In this document: positions 33,158 through 41,935 of the stretch, in pieces
Numbering within the stretch: the stretch's first letter is position 1
How the letters are laid out: each line of letters begins with the position of its first letter
Assembly: GCA_020832665.1 (NCBI GenBank)
Contig: JAFIEG010000036.1
Span: 1 to 43,232, forward strand
DNA: 43,232 bases
From: Pararhodobacter sp.
GTDB taxonomy: Bacteria > Pseudomonadota > Alphaproteobacteria > Rhodobacterales > Rhodobacteraceae
Direction: 5' to 3'
Position numbers and translations under genes: made by a program
Notes under the pieces: model-generated
Databases searched by the model: none
What the model was told of the DNA's origin: nothing
The model's input: only the letters and a program-made list of their open reading frames with translations

Positions 33158-34432
33158 ATGGCTCATTCTTCCGGCGGCGACAGCAAGAATACGCTGTACT
33201 GCTCATTTTGCGGCAAGAGCCAGCATGAGGTGCGCAAGCTGATTGCGGGCCCGACGGTGTTCATCTGCGATGAATGCGTCGAGTTGTGCATGGACATCAT
33301 CCGCGAGGAAACCAAGGGCTCGGGGCTGAAAACCACCGATGGCGTGCCCACCCCGCGCGAAATCTGCGCGGTGCTCGATGATTACGTCATCGGCCAGGAA
33401 CATGCCAAGCGCGTGCTCTCGGTGGCGGTGCACAACCACTACAAGCGGCTCAACCATTCCGGCAAGGCGGGCAAGTCGGGCGAGGTGGAGCTGTCGAAAT
33501 CGAATATCCTGCTGATCGGCCCCACCGGCTGCGGCAAGACGCTTCTGGCGCAGACTCTGGCGCGCATTCTGGATGTGCCCTTCACCATGGCCGACGCCAC
33601 CACGCTGACCGAGGCGGGCTATGTCGGCGAGGATGTCGAGAACATCATCCTGAAACTCCTGCAGTCGAGCGAATACAATGTCGAGCGCGCCCAGCGCGGC
33701 ATCGTCTATATCGACGAGGTCGACAAGATCACGCGCAAGTCCGACAATCCCTCGATTACCCGCGATGTCTCGGGCGAAGGGGTGCAGCAGGCACTTCTGA
33801 AGCTGATGGAAGGCACCGTGGCCAGCGTGCCGCCGCAGGGCGGGCGCAAGCATCCGCAGCAGGAGTTCCTGCAGGTGGACACCACCAATATCCTGTTCAT
33901 CTGCGGCGGCGCCTTTGCCGGGCTCGACCGGATCATCGCCCAGCGCGGCAAGGGCTCGGCCATCGGCTTCGGCGCCGATGTCAAGGACGAGGCCGACCGC
34001 ACGATCGGCGAGACGCTCAAGGCGCTGGAGCCCGAGGATCTGCTGAAATTCGGCCTGATCCCCGAATTCGTGGGACGTCTGCCGGTGGTTGCCACGCTCA
34101 CCGATCTCGACGAGGACGCGCTGGTTACCATCCTGACCCAGCCCAAGAACGCGCTGGTCAAGCAGTATCAGCGGCTGTTCGATATCGAGGGGGTCGAGCT
34201 GAGCTTCACCGAAGAGGCGCTGCGCGCCATCGCCAAGCGCGCCATCGCGCGCAAGACCGGGGCGCGGGGGCTGCGCTCGATCATGGAAGATATCCTGCTG
34301 GATACCATGTATGAGCTGCCCGGCATGGACAATGTTGCCGAGGTGGTGGTGAACGAAGAGGCTGTCAGCGCCGGTGGCAGTCCGCTTCTGATCTATTCCG
34401 ACAACAAGCGCGAGCCGGTCTCGGCGGGCTGA
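33158..34432 (+). CDS. clpX: ATP-dependent Clp protease ATP-binding subunit ClpX
   Basis: The 424-residue protein starts with the zinc-binding dimerisation domain (Cys15, Cys18, Cys37, Cys40). The AAA+ module has Walker A GPTGCGKT (121-128), Walker [10 protein letters not shown], sensor and arginine-finger segments and the [18 protein letters not shown] tail typical of ClpX. The pore loop is GYVG. It unfolds tagged proteins and threads them into ClpP. Length and order match the family. GAGGTAACGA precedes ATG 33158. The gene follows clpP in the standard arrangement. A large hairpin lies downstream. Confidence 0.97.
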   Translation: MAHSSGGDSKNTLYCSFCGKSQHEVRKLIAGPTVFICDECVELCMDIIREETKGSGLKTTDGVPTPREICAVLDDYVIGQEHAKRVLSVAVHNHYKRLNHSGKAGKSGEVELSKSNILLIGPTGCGKTLLAQTLARILDVPFTMADATTLTEAGYVGEDVENIILKLLQSSEYNVERAQRGIVYIDEVDKITRKSDNPSITRDVSGEGVQQALLKLMEGTVASVPPQGGRKHPQQEFLQVDTTNILFICGGAFAGLDRIIAQRGKGSAIGFGADVKDEADRTIGETLKALEPEDLLKFGLIPEFVGRLPVVATLTDLDEDALVTILTQPKNALVKQYQRLFDIEGVELSFTEEALRAIAKRAIARKTGARGLRSIMEDILLDTMYELPGMDNVAEVVVNEEAVSAGGSPLLIYSDNKREPVSAG

Positions 34433-34676
34433 TCGGGGCGGGCGGGTGCCCCGGCAGACGCGTATTCGACATCGCGTCACCGGGGGCGTCGTTGCGTGCG
34501 ATACCGTTTATCGGTCAGTTGCACCGGATGCAGCCGCCGCCGAGCTTAAGGCATTCGGCTGCCTTGGCGGCGGGCACATGAACCCGGCTGAACGCAACAC
34601 GCCATGTTCTGACGGAACCGAACTCTAATAGAAGTGCCATAACGCTAAGCTTTAGCAACAGCTTGCACGCCGTTCT
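34433..34676. other. Intergenic region after clpX with a bulged hairpin
   Basis: No gene is supported. CCGCCGCC (34534-34541) pairs with GGCGGCGG (34566-34573), and inside it AAGGCA (34548-34553) pairs with TGCCTT (34560-34565) around TTCGGC, leaving a six-base bulge on one side. There is no T-run, so this is not a standard terminator. It lies between the convergent ends of clpX and the aminotransferase gene. Confidence 0.5.
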
Positions 34677-35858
34677 TCACTCAATCCAGCGCCTCGCAAA
34701 CGCGCCGATCAGGGCGCAGGCGCGGGCCGTGTCCTCGTCCGATGCGTTGAGCGCCACGCGCAGCCAGCCCTCGAGACCCGCGCCGAATGAGGCGCCGGGC
34801 ATTGCCGCCACGCCAGTTTCATCGAGCAGCGCCAGCGCGAAGCGCTCGGAATCGCCGCACAGGGCGCTTATGTCGATCAGTGCGAACATGCCGGCTTCGG
34901 GCCGGTGCACGCGCAGCCCTGCCACCCCGTCAAGCGCCGCGTGGATGATCGAAGCGCGCCGCGCCATGCGCGCCGCCATTGCCGGGGCCGGGCTTTGATC
35001 GGGCTCGCGCAGCGCTACTGCCGCCATATCGGCGATGAAGGGCTGCGAGCCGAAGAGCATGGTTTCCGACAGCGCCAGCGCCCGGCTGCAGAATTCCGCC
35101 GGCCCGCACAGCCAGCCGGCACGGAAGCCCGGCGCGGCATGCGATTTCGAAATCGAGCCGGCCACGACGACGCGCGCCTCATGCGCCGGGTCGGCCAGTG
35201 CCGAGGTGAAGACCGCATCGCCATGCGTCAGCAGGCCATAGACCTCGTCCGAGACGATCCACAGATCATGCGCTTCCGCCAGTTCGCTCAGCGCGCGCAG
35301 GTCATCGGGGGTGAGCACCGCGCCGGTGGGGTTGTGCGGGGTGTTGAGAAACAGCACGCGCGTCGCGGGCGTTATGGCGCGCGCCACATCCGCGGCGGCC
35401 AGGCGAAAGCCGGTTTCGGGCCGCAGGCGCACCGGCACCGGCACCGCGCCCGGCGCGCGGATCAGCCCTTCATAGGTGGCATACATCGGATCGGCCAGGA
35501 TGACCTCGCTGCCGGGTTCGCACAGCGCCATCAAGGCCAGATAGAGCGATGTCTGCGTGCCCGGCAGGCACAGGAAGCGGTCGCTGCCGATCTCGCGGCC
35601 GGTCAGGGTACGGAAATGCGCCGAAAGGGCCCGGCGCAGCACCGCCTCGCCGCGGCCATTGGAATAGCCGGTGCGCCCGGCGTGCATGGCGGCGGCGGCG
35701 GCTTCGATCAGGTAGCCGGGGGTGGGGATGTCGGGCTCGCCAATGGTCAGGTTCAGCACGGTTTTACCGGCCTGGCGGCGCCTGATCGCGGCGACATGAA
35801 GCGCCCATTTGTCGGAGCCAAGCCCGGCGAGCCGGTCGGTGATAGTGGCGTATCTCAT
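34677..35858 (-). CDS. Class I/II aminotransferase (aspartate aminotransferase type)
   Basis: The 393-residue protein is a fold-type I PLP aminotransferase. Motifs are LTIGEPDIPTPG, the cofactor residues in TPHNPTG (Asn176), Asp204 and Tyr207 (SDEVYG), the Schiff-base Lys238 (GSISKSHAAPGF) and Arg246. It resembles aspartate/aromatic aminotransferases and related enzymes of the same class. The natural amino-group donor cannot be fixed from sequence. The start MRYATITDRLAGLGSDKWAL fits the family. No strong ribosome binding site precedes ATG 35858. It is divergent from the alpha/beta hydrolase gene, with an AT-rich promoter region between. Confidence 0.92.
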   Translation of the reverse strand: MRYATITDRLAGLGSDKWALHVAAIRRRQAGKTVLNLTIGEPDIPTPGYLIEAAAAAMHAGRTGYSNGRGEAVLRRALSAHFRTLTGREIGSDRFLCLPGTQTSLYLALMALCEPGSEVILADPMYATYEGLIRAPGAVPVPVRLRPETGFRLAAADVARAITPATRVLFLNTPHNPTGAVLTPDDLRALSELAEAHDLWIVSDEVYGLLTHGDAVFTSALADPAHEARVVVAGSISKSHAAPGFRAGWLCGPAEFCSRALALSETMLFGSQPFIADMAAVALREPDQSPAPAMAARMARRASIIHAALDGVAGLRVHRPEAGMFALIDISALCGDSERFALALLDETGVAAMPGASFGAGLEGWLRVALNASDEDTARACALIGAFARRWIE

Positions 35859-36157
35859 GGCGTGTCCACAAGGCTGAAGTTACGAAGAATTTTGGCAAGA
35901 TACTGAAAACATAATGAAAACAAAATGTAAGGCATTATAATGTCTGACATAAAGCGGGTTGAAGTCTTACATTCGATGATTGCTCCGCCGGCGTCGGACC
36001 GGTGCGCATCATGGTGAATTGCCGCCGCGCCTGCAACGTGTTTTCGCGGGCCGCCCTTATGGCCCCTTTCCGGACGGGTTTTCTGCTCCGCTCTACCCCC
36101 ATTGCCCGCCTCGTCGCGCCATGCTCTATTGGCGCCGCTCAACTTGAGGGAGGGGGC
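35859..36157. other. AT-rich divergent promoter region
   Basis: These 299 bases hold no supported gene. Bases 35876-35975 are strikingly AT-rich for this genome. ATTATAAT at 35934-35941 contains a TATAAT on both strands, and so could serve as the -10 element of either divergent gene. No clear -35 partner was found on either side. Open frames in the right half of the region are extensions of the hydrolase frame and are not supported. Confidence 0.5.
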
Positions 36158-36979
36158 ATGCCCAGGTTCACCGCCGCCGATGGCGCCAGTCTGCATTACA
36201 GTGATGAGGGGCACGGCATTCCGCTGCTGTGCCTGGCCGGGCTTACCCGCAACAGCAGCGATTTCGACCATCTTGCCCCGCATCTGCCGCCCCTGCGCCT
36301 GATCCGCATGGATTACCGCGGGCGCGGCAAGTCTGACTGGACGGGCGCCGAAACCTATACCGTGCCGCAGGAAGCCGCCGATGCGCTGGCGCTGCTCGAT
36401 CATCTGGGCCTCGAATCGGCGGCCATTCTGGGCACCTCGCGCGGCGGCTTGATCGGCATGTTCATCGCTGCCATCGCGCTTGACCGTCTGCGCGGGCTGA
36501 TCCTCAACGATGTCGGCCCGGCGCTCGACCCGCACGGGCTGGAGCGAATCCGCGAGTATGTTGGCCGCCGCCCCGCCGCGCGCAGCCATGCCGAGGCTGC
36601 CGTGGCGCTGGAACGCAATGCCGACGGCTTTGCCAATGTCCCCGCCAGCCGCTGGATGGAAGAGGCACAAAGACGTTTCGTCGCCACCAACCAGGGGCTC
36701 GATATCGATTATGACCCGGCGCTGCGCAGCGCCTTTCTCAAGGCGCTGGACGAGCAGCAGGGCGATCCGTGGCCGCTTTTCGACAAATGCTGCTCCAAGC
36801 CGCTGGCGCTCATTCGCGGCGCCAATTCCAATCTGTTGACCCAGGCGGTGGCCGACGAGATGCTGCTGCGCTGCCCCGAGATGATCTATGAGGAAGTGCC
36901 CGATCGCGGCCATGTGCCGTTTCTTGACGAGCCCGAGGCACTGCGAGCCATCGATCGCTTTCTCGGGCAGCTCATATGA
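36158..36979 (+). CDS. Alpha/beta hydrolase
   Basis: The 273-residue protein is an alpha/beta hydrolase. The oxyanion region is LLCLAGLTRNSSDF, followed by RLIRMDYRGRGKSDW, the nucleophile Ser94 in GTSRGG and the catalytic His252 in DRGHVPFLDEPEALRAID. Substrates in this group range from esters and lactones to enol-lactones, and the specific one is unknown. ATG 36158 was chosen over ATG 36012 because GAGGGAGGGG sits directly upstream and the family begins there. The stop overlaps the next start by four bases (ATGA), so it is co-translated with the threonine dehydratase gene, which suggests a shared function in metabolite clean-up or amino-acid breakdown. Confidence 0.9.
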   Translation: MPRFTAADGASLHYSDEGHGIPLLCLAGLTRNSSDFDHLAPHLPPLRLIRMDYRGRGKSDWTGAETYTVPQEAADALALLDHLGLESAAILGTSRGGLIGMFIAAIALDRLRGLILNDVGPALDPHGLERIREYVGRRPAARSHAEAAVALERNADGFANVPASRWMEEAQRRFVATNQGLDIDYDPALRSAFLKALDEQQGDPWPLFDKCCSKPLALIRGANSNLLTQAVADEMLLRCPEMIYEEVPDRGHVPFLDEPEALRAIDRFLGQLI

Positions 36980-37938
36980 GCGACATCGCCGCGATCGAAG
37001 CCGCTGCAGGGCGGTTGAAAGGCCATGCAAGGCGCACGCCGCTACTGTCCTCGCCCTTTCTGGACGAGATCGCGGGCAGGCGCGTGCTGGTCAAGGCCGA
37101 GTGCCTGCAGCATACCGGGGCCTTCAAGTTTCGTGGCGCGTGGAATGCGCTTTGCGCGCTCGCCCCGAAGGGTGTTGTCGCGTTTTCCTCGGGCAATCAC
37201 GCGCAGGCGGTAGCGCTGGCGGCGCGGCTGAAGGGGGTGCCCTCGGTGATCGTCATGCCTGCCGATGCGCCGGCGATCAAGATCGCCAACACACGCGCGC
37301 TGGGCGCCGAACTGGTGCTCTATGACCGCGAGAAAGAAGACCGCGACGCCATCGGCGCGGCGCTGGCCAGCGAGCGGGGCTTTGCGCTGATCAAGCCTTT
37401 CGACATGGAAGAAGTCATTGCCGGGCAGGGCACCACAGGGCTGGAGATCGCCGAGCAGGCCGGGGCCGAGGGCGTGGCGGGCGCCGATGTGCTGGTGCCT
37501 TGTGGCGGCGGCGGGCTGAGCGCGGGCATCGCGCTGGCGCTGGAGGCGCGCGCGCCGGGGCTAAGGGTGCGCACCGTCGAGCCCGAGGGCTTTGACGATG
37601 TCGCGCGCTCGCTCGTTGCCGGTCGGGCGCTGGGCAACGTACCTGGCGGGGCTTCGATCTGTGATGCGCTCATGGCGCCGCAGGCCGGGGCGCTGACCTG
37701 GCCGGTCATCCAACGCCTGTGCGGGCCGGGGCTTGTGGTGGGCGAGGATGCGGTGCTGCGCGTCATGGCGCTGGCCCATGACCGGCTGAAGATCGTGCTC
37801 GAACCCGGCGGTGCAGTGGCGCTGGCGGCAGCACTGGCCAGCACGGGCGCCGGGTCAATCGAGGGTGAGGCGGTGATCGTCGTCGCCTCGGGTGGCAATG
37901 TCGACCGCGCGGTGATGGCGCGGGCGCTGGAATCGTGA
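36976..37938 (+). CDS. Threonine dehydratase/serine racemase-type PLP enzyme
   Basis: The 320-residue protein is a fold-type II PLP enzyme. The Schiff-base lysine is Lys51 in HTGAFKFRGAWNA. The substrate loop is SSGNHAQAVALAA and the phosphate-binding glycine loop is VPCGGGGLSAGI. It lacks the C-terminal regulatory domain of biosynthetic IlvA, so it fits catabolic threonine dehydratases, serine racemases or threo-3-hydroxyaspartate ammonia-lyases. It should remove ammonia from a hydroxy amino acid or racemise serine. ATG 36976 overlaps the hydrolase stop. The DUF167 gene follows after 13 bases, so the three form a compact run. Confidence 0.92.
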   Translation: MSDIAAIEAAAGRLKGHARRTPLLSSPFLDEIAGRRVLVKAECLQHTGAFKFRGAWNALCALAPKGVVAFSSGNHAQAVALAARLKGVPSVIVMPADAPAIKIANTRALGAELVLYDREKEDRDAIGAALASERGFALIKPFDMEEVIAGQGTTGLEIAEQAGAEGVAGADVLVPCGGGGLSAGIALALEARAPGLRVRTVEPEGFDDVARSLVAGRALGNVPGGASICDALMAPQAGALTWPVIQRLCGPGLVVGEDAVLRVMALAHDRLKIVLEPGGAVALAAALASTGAGSIEGEAVIVVASGGNVDRAVMARALES

Positions 37939-37951
37939 CCGGGCGGCGGTG

Positions 37952-38215
37952 ATGGCAAGGCCGCGCCTGCCTGACCTTTCGTCCCTGGTAAGGCCTGGCG
38001 CGCGCTTTGCCGTAAAGGTGGCGCCGCGCGCGAGCGAAAACACCCTGGAAACCGGCGAGGTGCTGCGCATCCGTGTCACCGCCGCGCCCACCGATGGCAA
38101 GGCGACCGAGGCCGCGCGGCGGTTGCTGGCGCAGGCGCTGGGCGTGGCCCCCACGCGGCTGTGCCTGATTCGCGGCGAGACCAGCCGCGACAAGCTGTTT
38201 CAGCTCGACGACTGA
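37952..38215 (+). CDS. DUF167/YggU family protein
   Basis: The 87-residue protein matches the DUF167 (YggU) family: a core of RFAVKVAPRASENTL, then RIRVTAAPTDGKATEAARRL and a final LIRGETSRDKLFQL. The fold is small and alpha/beta, the cellular role unknown, and it is often encoded near other small housekeeping genes. ATG 37952 is taken, with GTG 37949 just before it equally possible. It is the last gene of the hydrolase/dehydratase run and its last 16 bases overlap the end of the convergent gene at 38200. Confidence 0.9.
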   Translation: MARPRLPDLSSLVRPGARFAVKVAPRASENTLETGEVLRIRVTAAPTDGKATEAARRLLAQALGVAPTRLCLIRGETSRDKLFQLDD

Positions 38216-38469
38216 TCGGGGCCCTGATCGACCGTGTCGGCCGGGCGCATGCGATAGATGCCCTCGGGCAGGTTCAGTGCCGCGCGCAATTCGCGCAGCT
38301 GCGTGGGCGAGAGGGTGATCTTCATCACCTGATCCGATTGCGGGTCATATTGTTCGACCGTCACGCATTCGGCGAAGGCGTTGACGGTGATGTCTTCCTG
38401 CAAGGGCGGCGCGCCCTCGTCCACGAGGGTAATGACGGTTGCGTCGAATTCGTGCTCGATGGTGAACAT
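38200..38469 (-). CDS. Small conserved protein of unknown function
   Basis: The 89-residue protein starts MFTIEHEFDATVITLVDEGA and has a compact body with an acidic, beta-like N-terminal half and a helical LSPTQLRELRAALNLPEGIY segment. I do not recognise a named family, but the shape and codon use look like a genuine small soluble protein conserved in related bacteria. The C-terminal ten residues are low complexity. It is convergent with the DUF167 gene and overlaps it by 16 bases. No strong ribosome binding site precedes ATG 38469. Its function is unknown. Confidence 0.75.
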   Translation of the reverse strand: MFTIEHEFDATVITLVDEGAPPLQEDITVNAFAECVTVEQYDPQSDQVMKITLSPTQLRELRAALNLPEGIYRMRPADTVDQGPDQSSS

Positions 38470-38633
38470 GGGGGCATTCTAGCGTATTGAGGCGGGTCAA
38501 GAAACAGCGCTTGAGTGAGCAGGCCGGTCTGGCGCATCTGCAGGATTGGCAATTTTGCCCAACCTGCGACAATGGGTATTGCCGGGGCTGGCGGCGGGCG
38601 CGCCATGCCGCGCCGCCTGTTGCCGGCGCCGGT

Positions 38634-40112
<1,479 letters not shown>

Positions 40113-40409
40113 TTGCGTCCGTCGGTTACGGCATCGGGCCGTAATGAGTATATGGGACGCCTGTCTTGTCGCGCCCCGCCATCGCTTTCCCGGCCATCAT
40201 GGCCACTGCGCCGGGGTATCTCAAATTCGCCTGACGGTCAATTGCGGCTGCAAACCTGCTCGATTGTGGCGCAAAGATGGCGGCAATTGGCGGGCCTGCC
40301 ATGATCAACCAGAATTTAACCCTGATTTCGCCGCGAACGCTCCCAAGAGCGGACGCAATCGAAGGCGAGAAACGGTTAACGCCAATTATAACAATTGAAA
40401 GTTGTTCCC
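40113..40409. other. Upstream region shared by helicase and diguanylate cyclase genes
   Basis: No gene is supported in these 297 bases. It is the divergent regulatory region of the helicase (minus) and the GGDEF gene (plus). It includes AT-rich stretches near 40310-40400 (GAATTTAACC and CCAATTATAACAATTG) that could hold promoter elements. I saw no clear sigma-70 pair. Confidence 0.5.
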
Positions 40410-41339
40410 ATGGTTGCCAGTGCCCTTGCCAGTGCCCTTGTCAGCGCACATGACCTTGCCGGCGTGCATGCCGACCAGCCTGATGAACCTGTCGGCGAGG
40501 CGCAGCGCGCGCCTGGCCAGTGCGCGCCGGCCCCCGATGCGGGGCCTGCCCAGTCGCGCTTCGAGCCGATTGCCTCGCTGATCAAGTCGATCTTTCATGT
40601 TCCGGCGGTGACGATCACGCTCAACGGCACCCCCACGGTGCCGATCCGGGGCATCTATCGCTCGTTTCTTGAAATCCCGCTGATCCGCAAGCCAGGGAGC
40701 GAAGAGGCCGAAGTCATCGGTGCCCTGCGCATTCTTGATACCGCCGAGCGGCAGTTCACCGATCACGATTGCACCCTGCTTGAGGGTTTCGCGAATCTGG
40801 TTGTCGAGCAGGTCGAGCTGTGGGCCGAGGCCACCCGCGACGTGCTCACCGGCACCATGACCCGCCGCGCCTTTGTCGATGCGCTCAAGAAGACCCATGC
40901 AGCGCATCAGCGCCATGGCGGCAATGCCGTGCTGGTGATCTTCGATCTCGATCACTTCAAATCCATCAATGACACCCATGGCCATGGCGTCGGCGATGCC
41001 GTGCTCAAGCAGGCAGCCCGCGCGGTGCGCCGCGAATTGCGGGTCGAGGACAGTTTCGGCCGGATCGGCGGCGAGGAATTCGCCGTGATCCTGGAAAACG
41101 CCACTGCCGCCAGCGCCGCCGAGGTCACCGAGCGCATCCGCGCCGCCATCGAGCACGAACAACTGCCGGGTGGCGAGGATATCGGCTTTACCGCCAGCTT
41201 CGGCGTGGCCGCGCTGTCGGCGGTGATGGTCTCGACCGAAGAGTGGATGGAAGCGGCCGATGGCGCGCTCTATCGCGCCAAGGAATCAGGGCGCAACCGC
41301 CTGTGCGTGGCGCAACCGCCGGCCGTGGCGCTGAACTGA
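40410..41339 (+). CDS. Diguanylate cyclase with degenerate GAF domain
   Basis: The 309-residue protein has an N-terminal flexible part, a GAF-like domain shortened at its start (residues about 40-135: ITLNGTPTVPIRGIYRSFLE through TLLEGFANLVVEQVELW), and a C-terminal GGDEF domain (about 140-300). The catalytic signature is GGEEF and the metal/nucleotide segment is FDLDHFKSINDTHGHGVGD. An RxxD motif (RVED) lies exactly five residues before GGEEF, so the c-di-GMP inhibitory site is intact. It should make c-di-GMP in the cytoplasm under feedback control. ATG 40410 was taken. TTG 40395 in frame is possible. It ends convergently with a secreted-protein gene. Confidence 0.93.
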   Translation: MVASALASALVSAHDLAGVHADQPDEPVGEAQRAPGQCAPAPDAGPAQSRFEPIASLIKSIFHVPAVTITLNGTPTVPIRGIYRSFLEIPLIRKPGSEEAEVIGALRILDTAERQFTDHDCTLLEGFANLVVEQVELWAEATRDVLTGTMTRRAFVDALKKTHAAHQRHGGNAVLVIFDLDHFKSINDTHGHGVGDAVLKQAARAVRRELRVEDSFGRIGGEEFAVILENATAASAAEVTERIRAAIEHEQLPGGEDIGFTASFGVAALSAVMVSTEEWMEAADGALYRAKESGRNRLCVAQPPAVALN

Positions 41340-41357
41340 GCGACACCCTGGCCTTGC

Positions 41358-41783
41358 TCAGCCTCGCACATTGCTGCGCGAGGTGTTGTGGCTGCGCCCC
41401 GAGCTGCCATCCGGGTAGATTTCCAACTCGCAGGTGAGGCGCCGCGCCGTGCCGCTGGTGGCGCGGGCAGGGCGCGAACTGCGTTGCATGCAGTAGCGGA
41501 ACACATGCGAGAAGCGGTGATCGGCTTCGACCACGCGCATCTCGCTTGACCCGGCATTATCGCCGGCAAAGCCGCCGCGCCCGGCGCACAGGGCAGGCCC
41601 GTCGACGGAAAGGCCGACGCGCTGCCCGCGATAGCCGAAAACCGTGCCGTCGGCACAGATCACCGCATAGCCGCCGGTTCGCACTTCATAGGCCGTCCAG
41701 CCCAGCGCCGGGGTTGCGGCAAGGAACGCGGCGGCGGCGCCGAAAGCGGCGGCTTTTTTCATGGCTTTGGGCGAAAAGGTCAT
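41358..41783 (-). CDS. Small secreted protein of unknown function
   Basis: The 141-residue protein has a clear Sec signal peptide (FSPKAMKKAAAFGAAAAFLA, cut near ALG at residue 28) and a mature part with four cysteines (VICADG, ALCAGR, YCMQRS and LTCELE) that could form two disulfides. I do not recognise a family. ATG 41783 was chosen over ATG 41801 because AAGAGGAGGAT lies five bases upstream of it and would otherwise be coding. The gene stops 18 bases from the diguanylate cyclase stop, so the two are convergent. It likely works in the periplasm or is released. Confidence 0.8.
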   Translation of the reverse strand: MTFSPKAMKKAAAFGAAAAFLAATPALGWTAYEVRTGGYAVICADGTVFGYRGQRVGLSVDGPALCAGRGGFAGDNAGSSEMRVVEADHRFSHVFRYCMQRSSRPARATSGTARRLTCELEIYPDGSSGRSHNTSRSNVRG

Positions 41784-41935
41784 CCCATCCTCCTCTTGCA
41801 TCGAAAAGACATGTCGCCAGCCTAGACCAATCAGGCACGTCAGACGATAACCGCGTGACGTTACCCGATAACGCCAGCCCTCGGGCGGGCCGGGCGCCCT
41901 TGCCGGCGGCGCGGCGCTGACCTATACGCGCGGCC

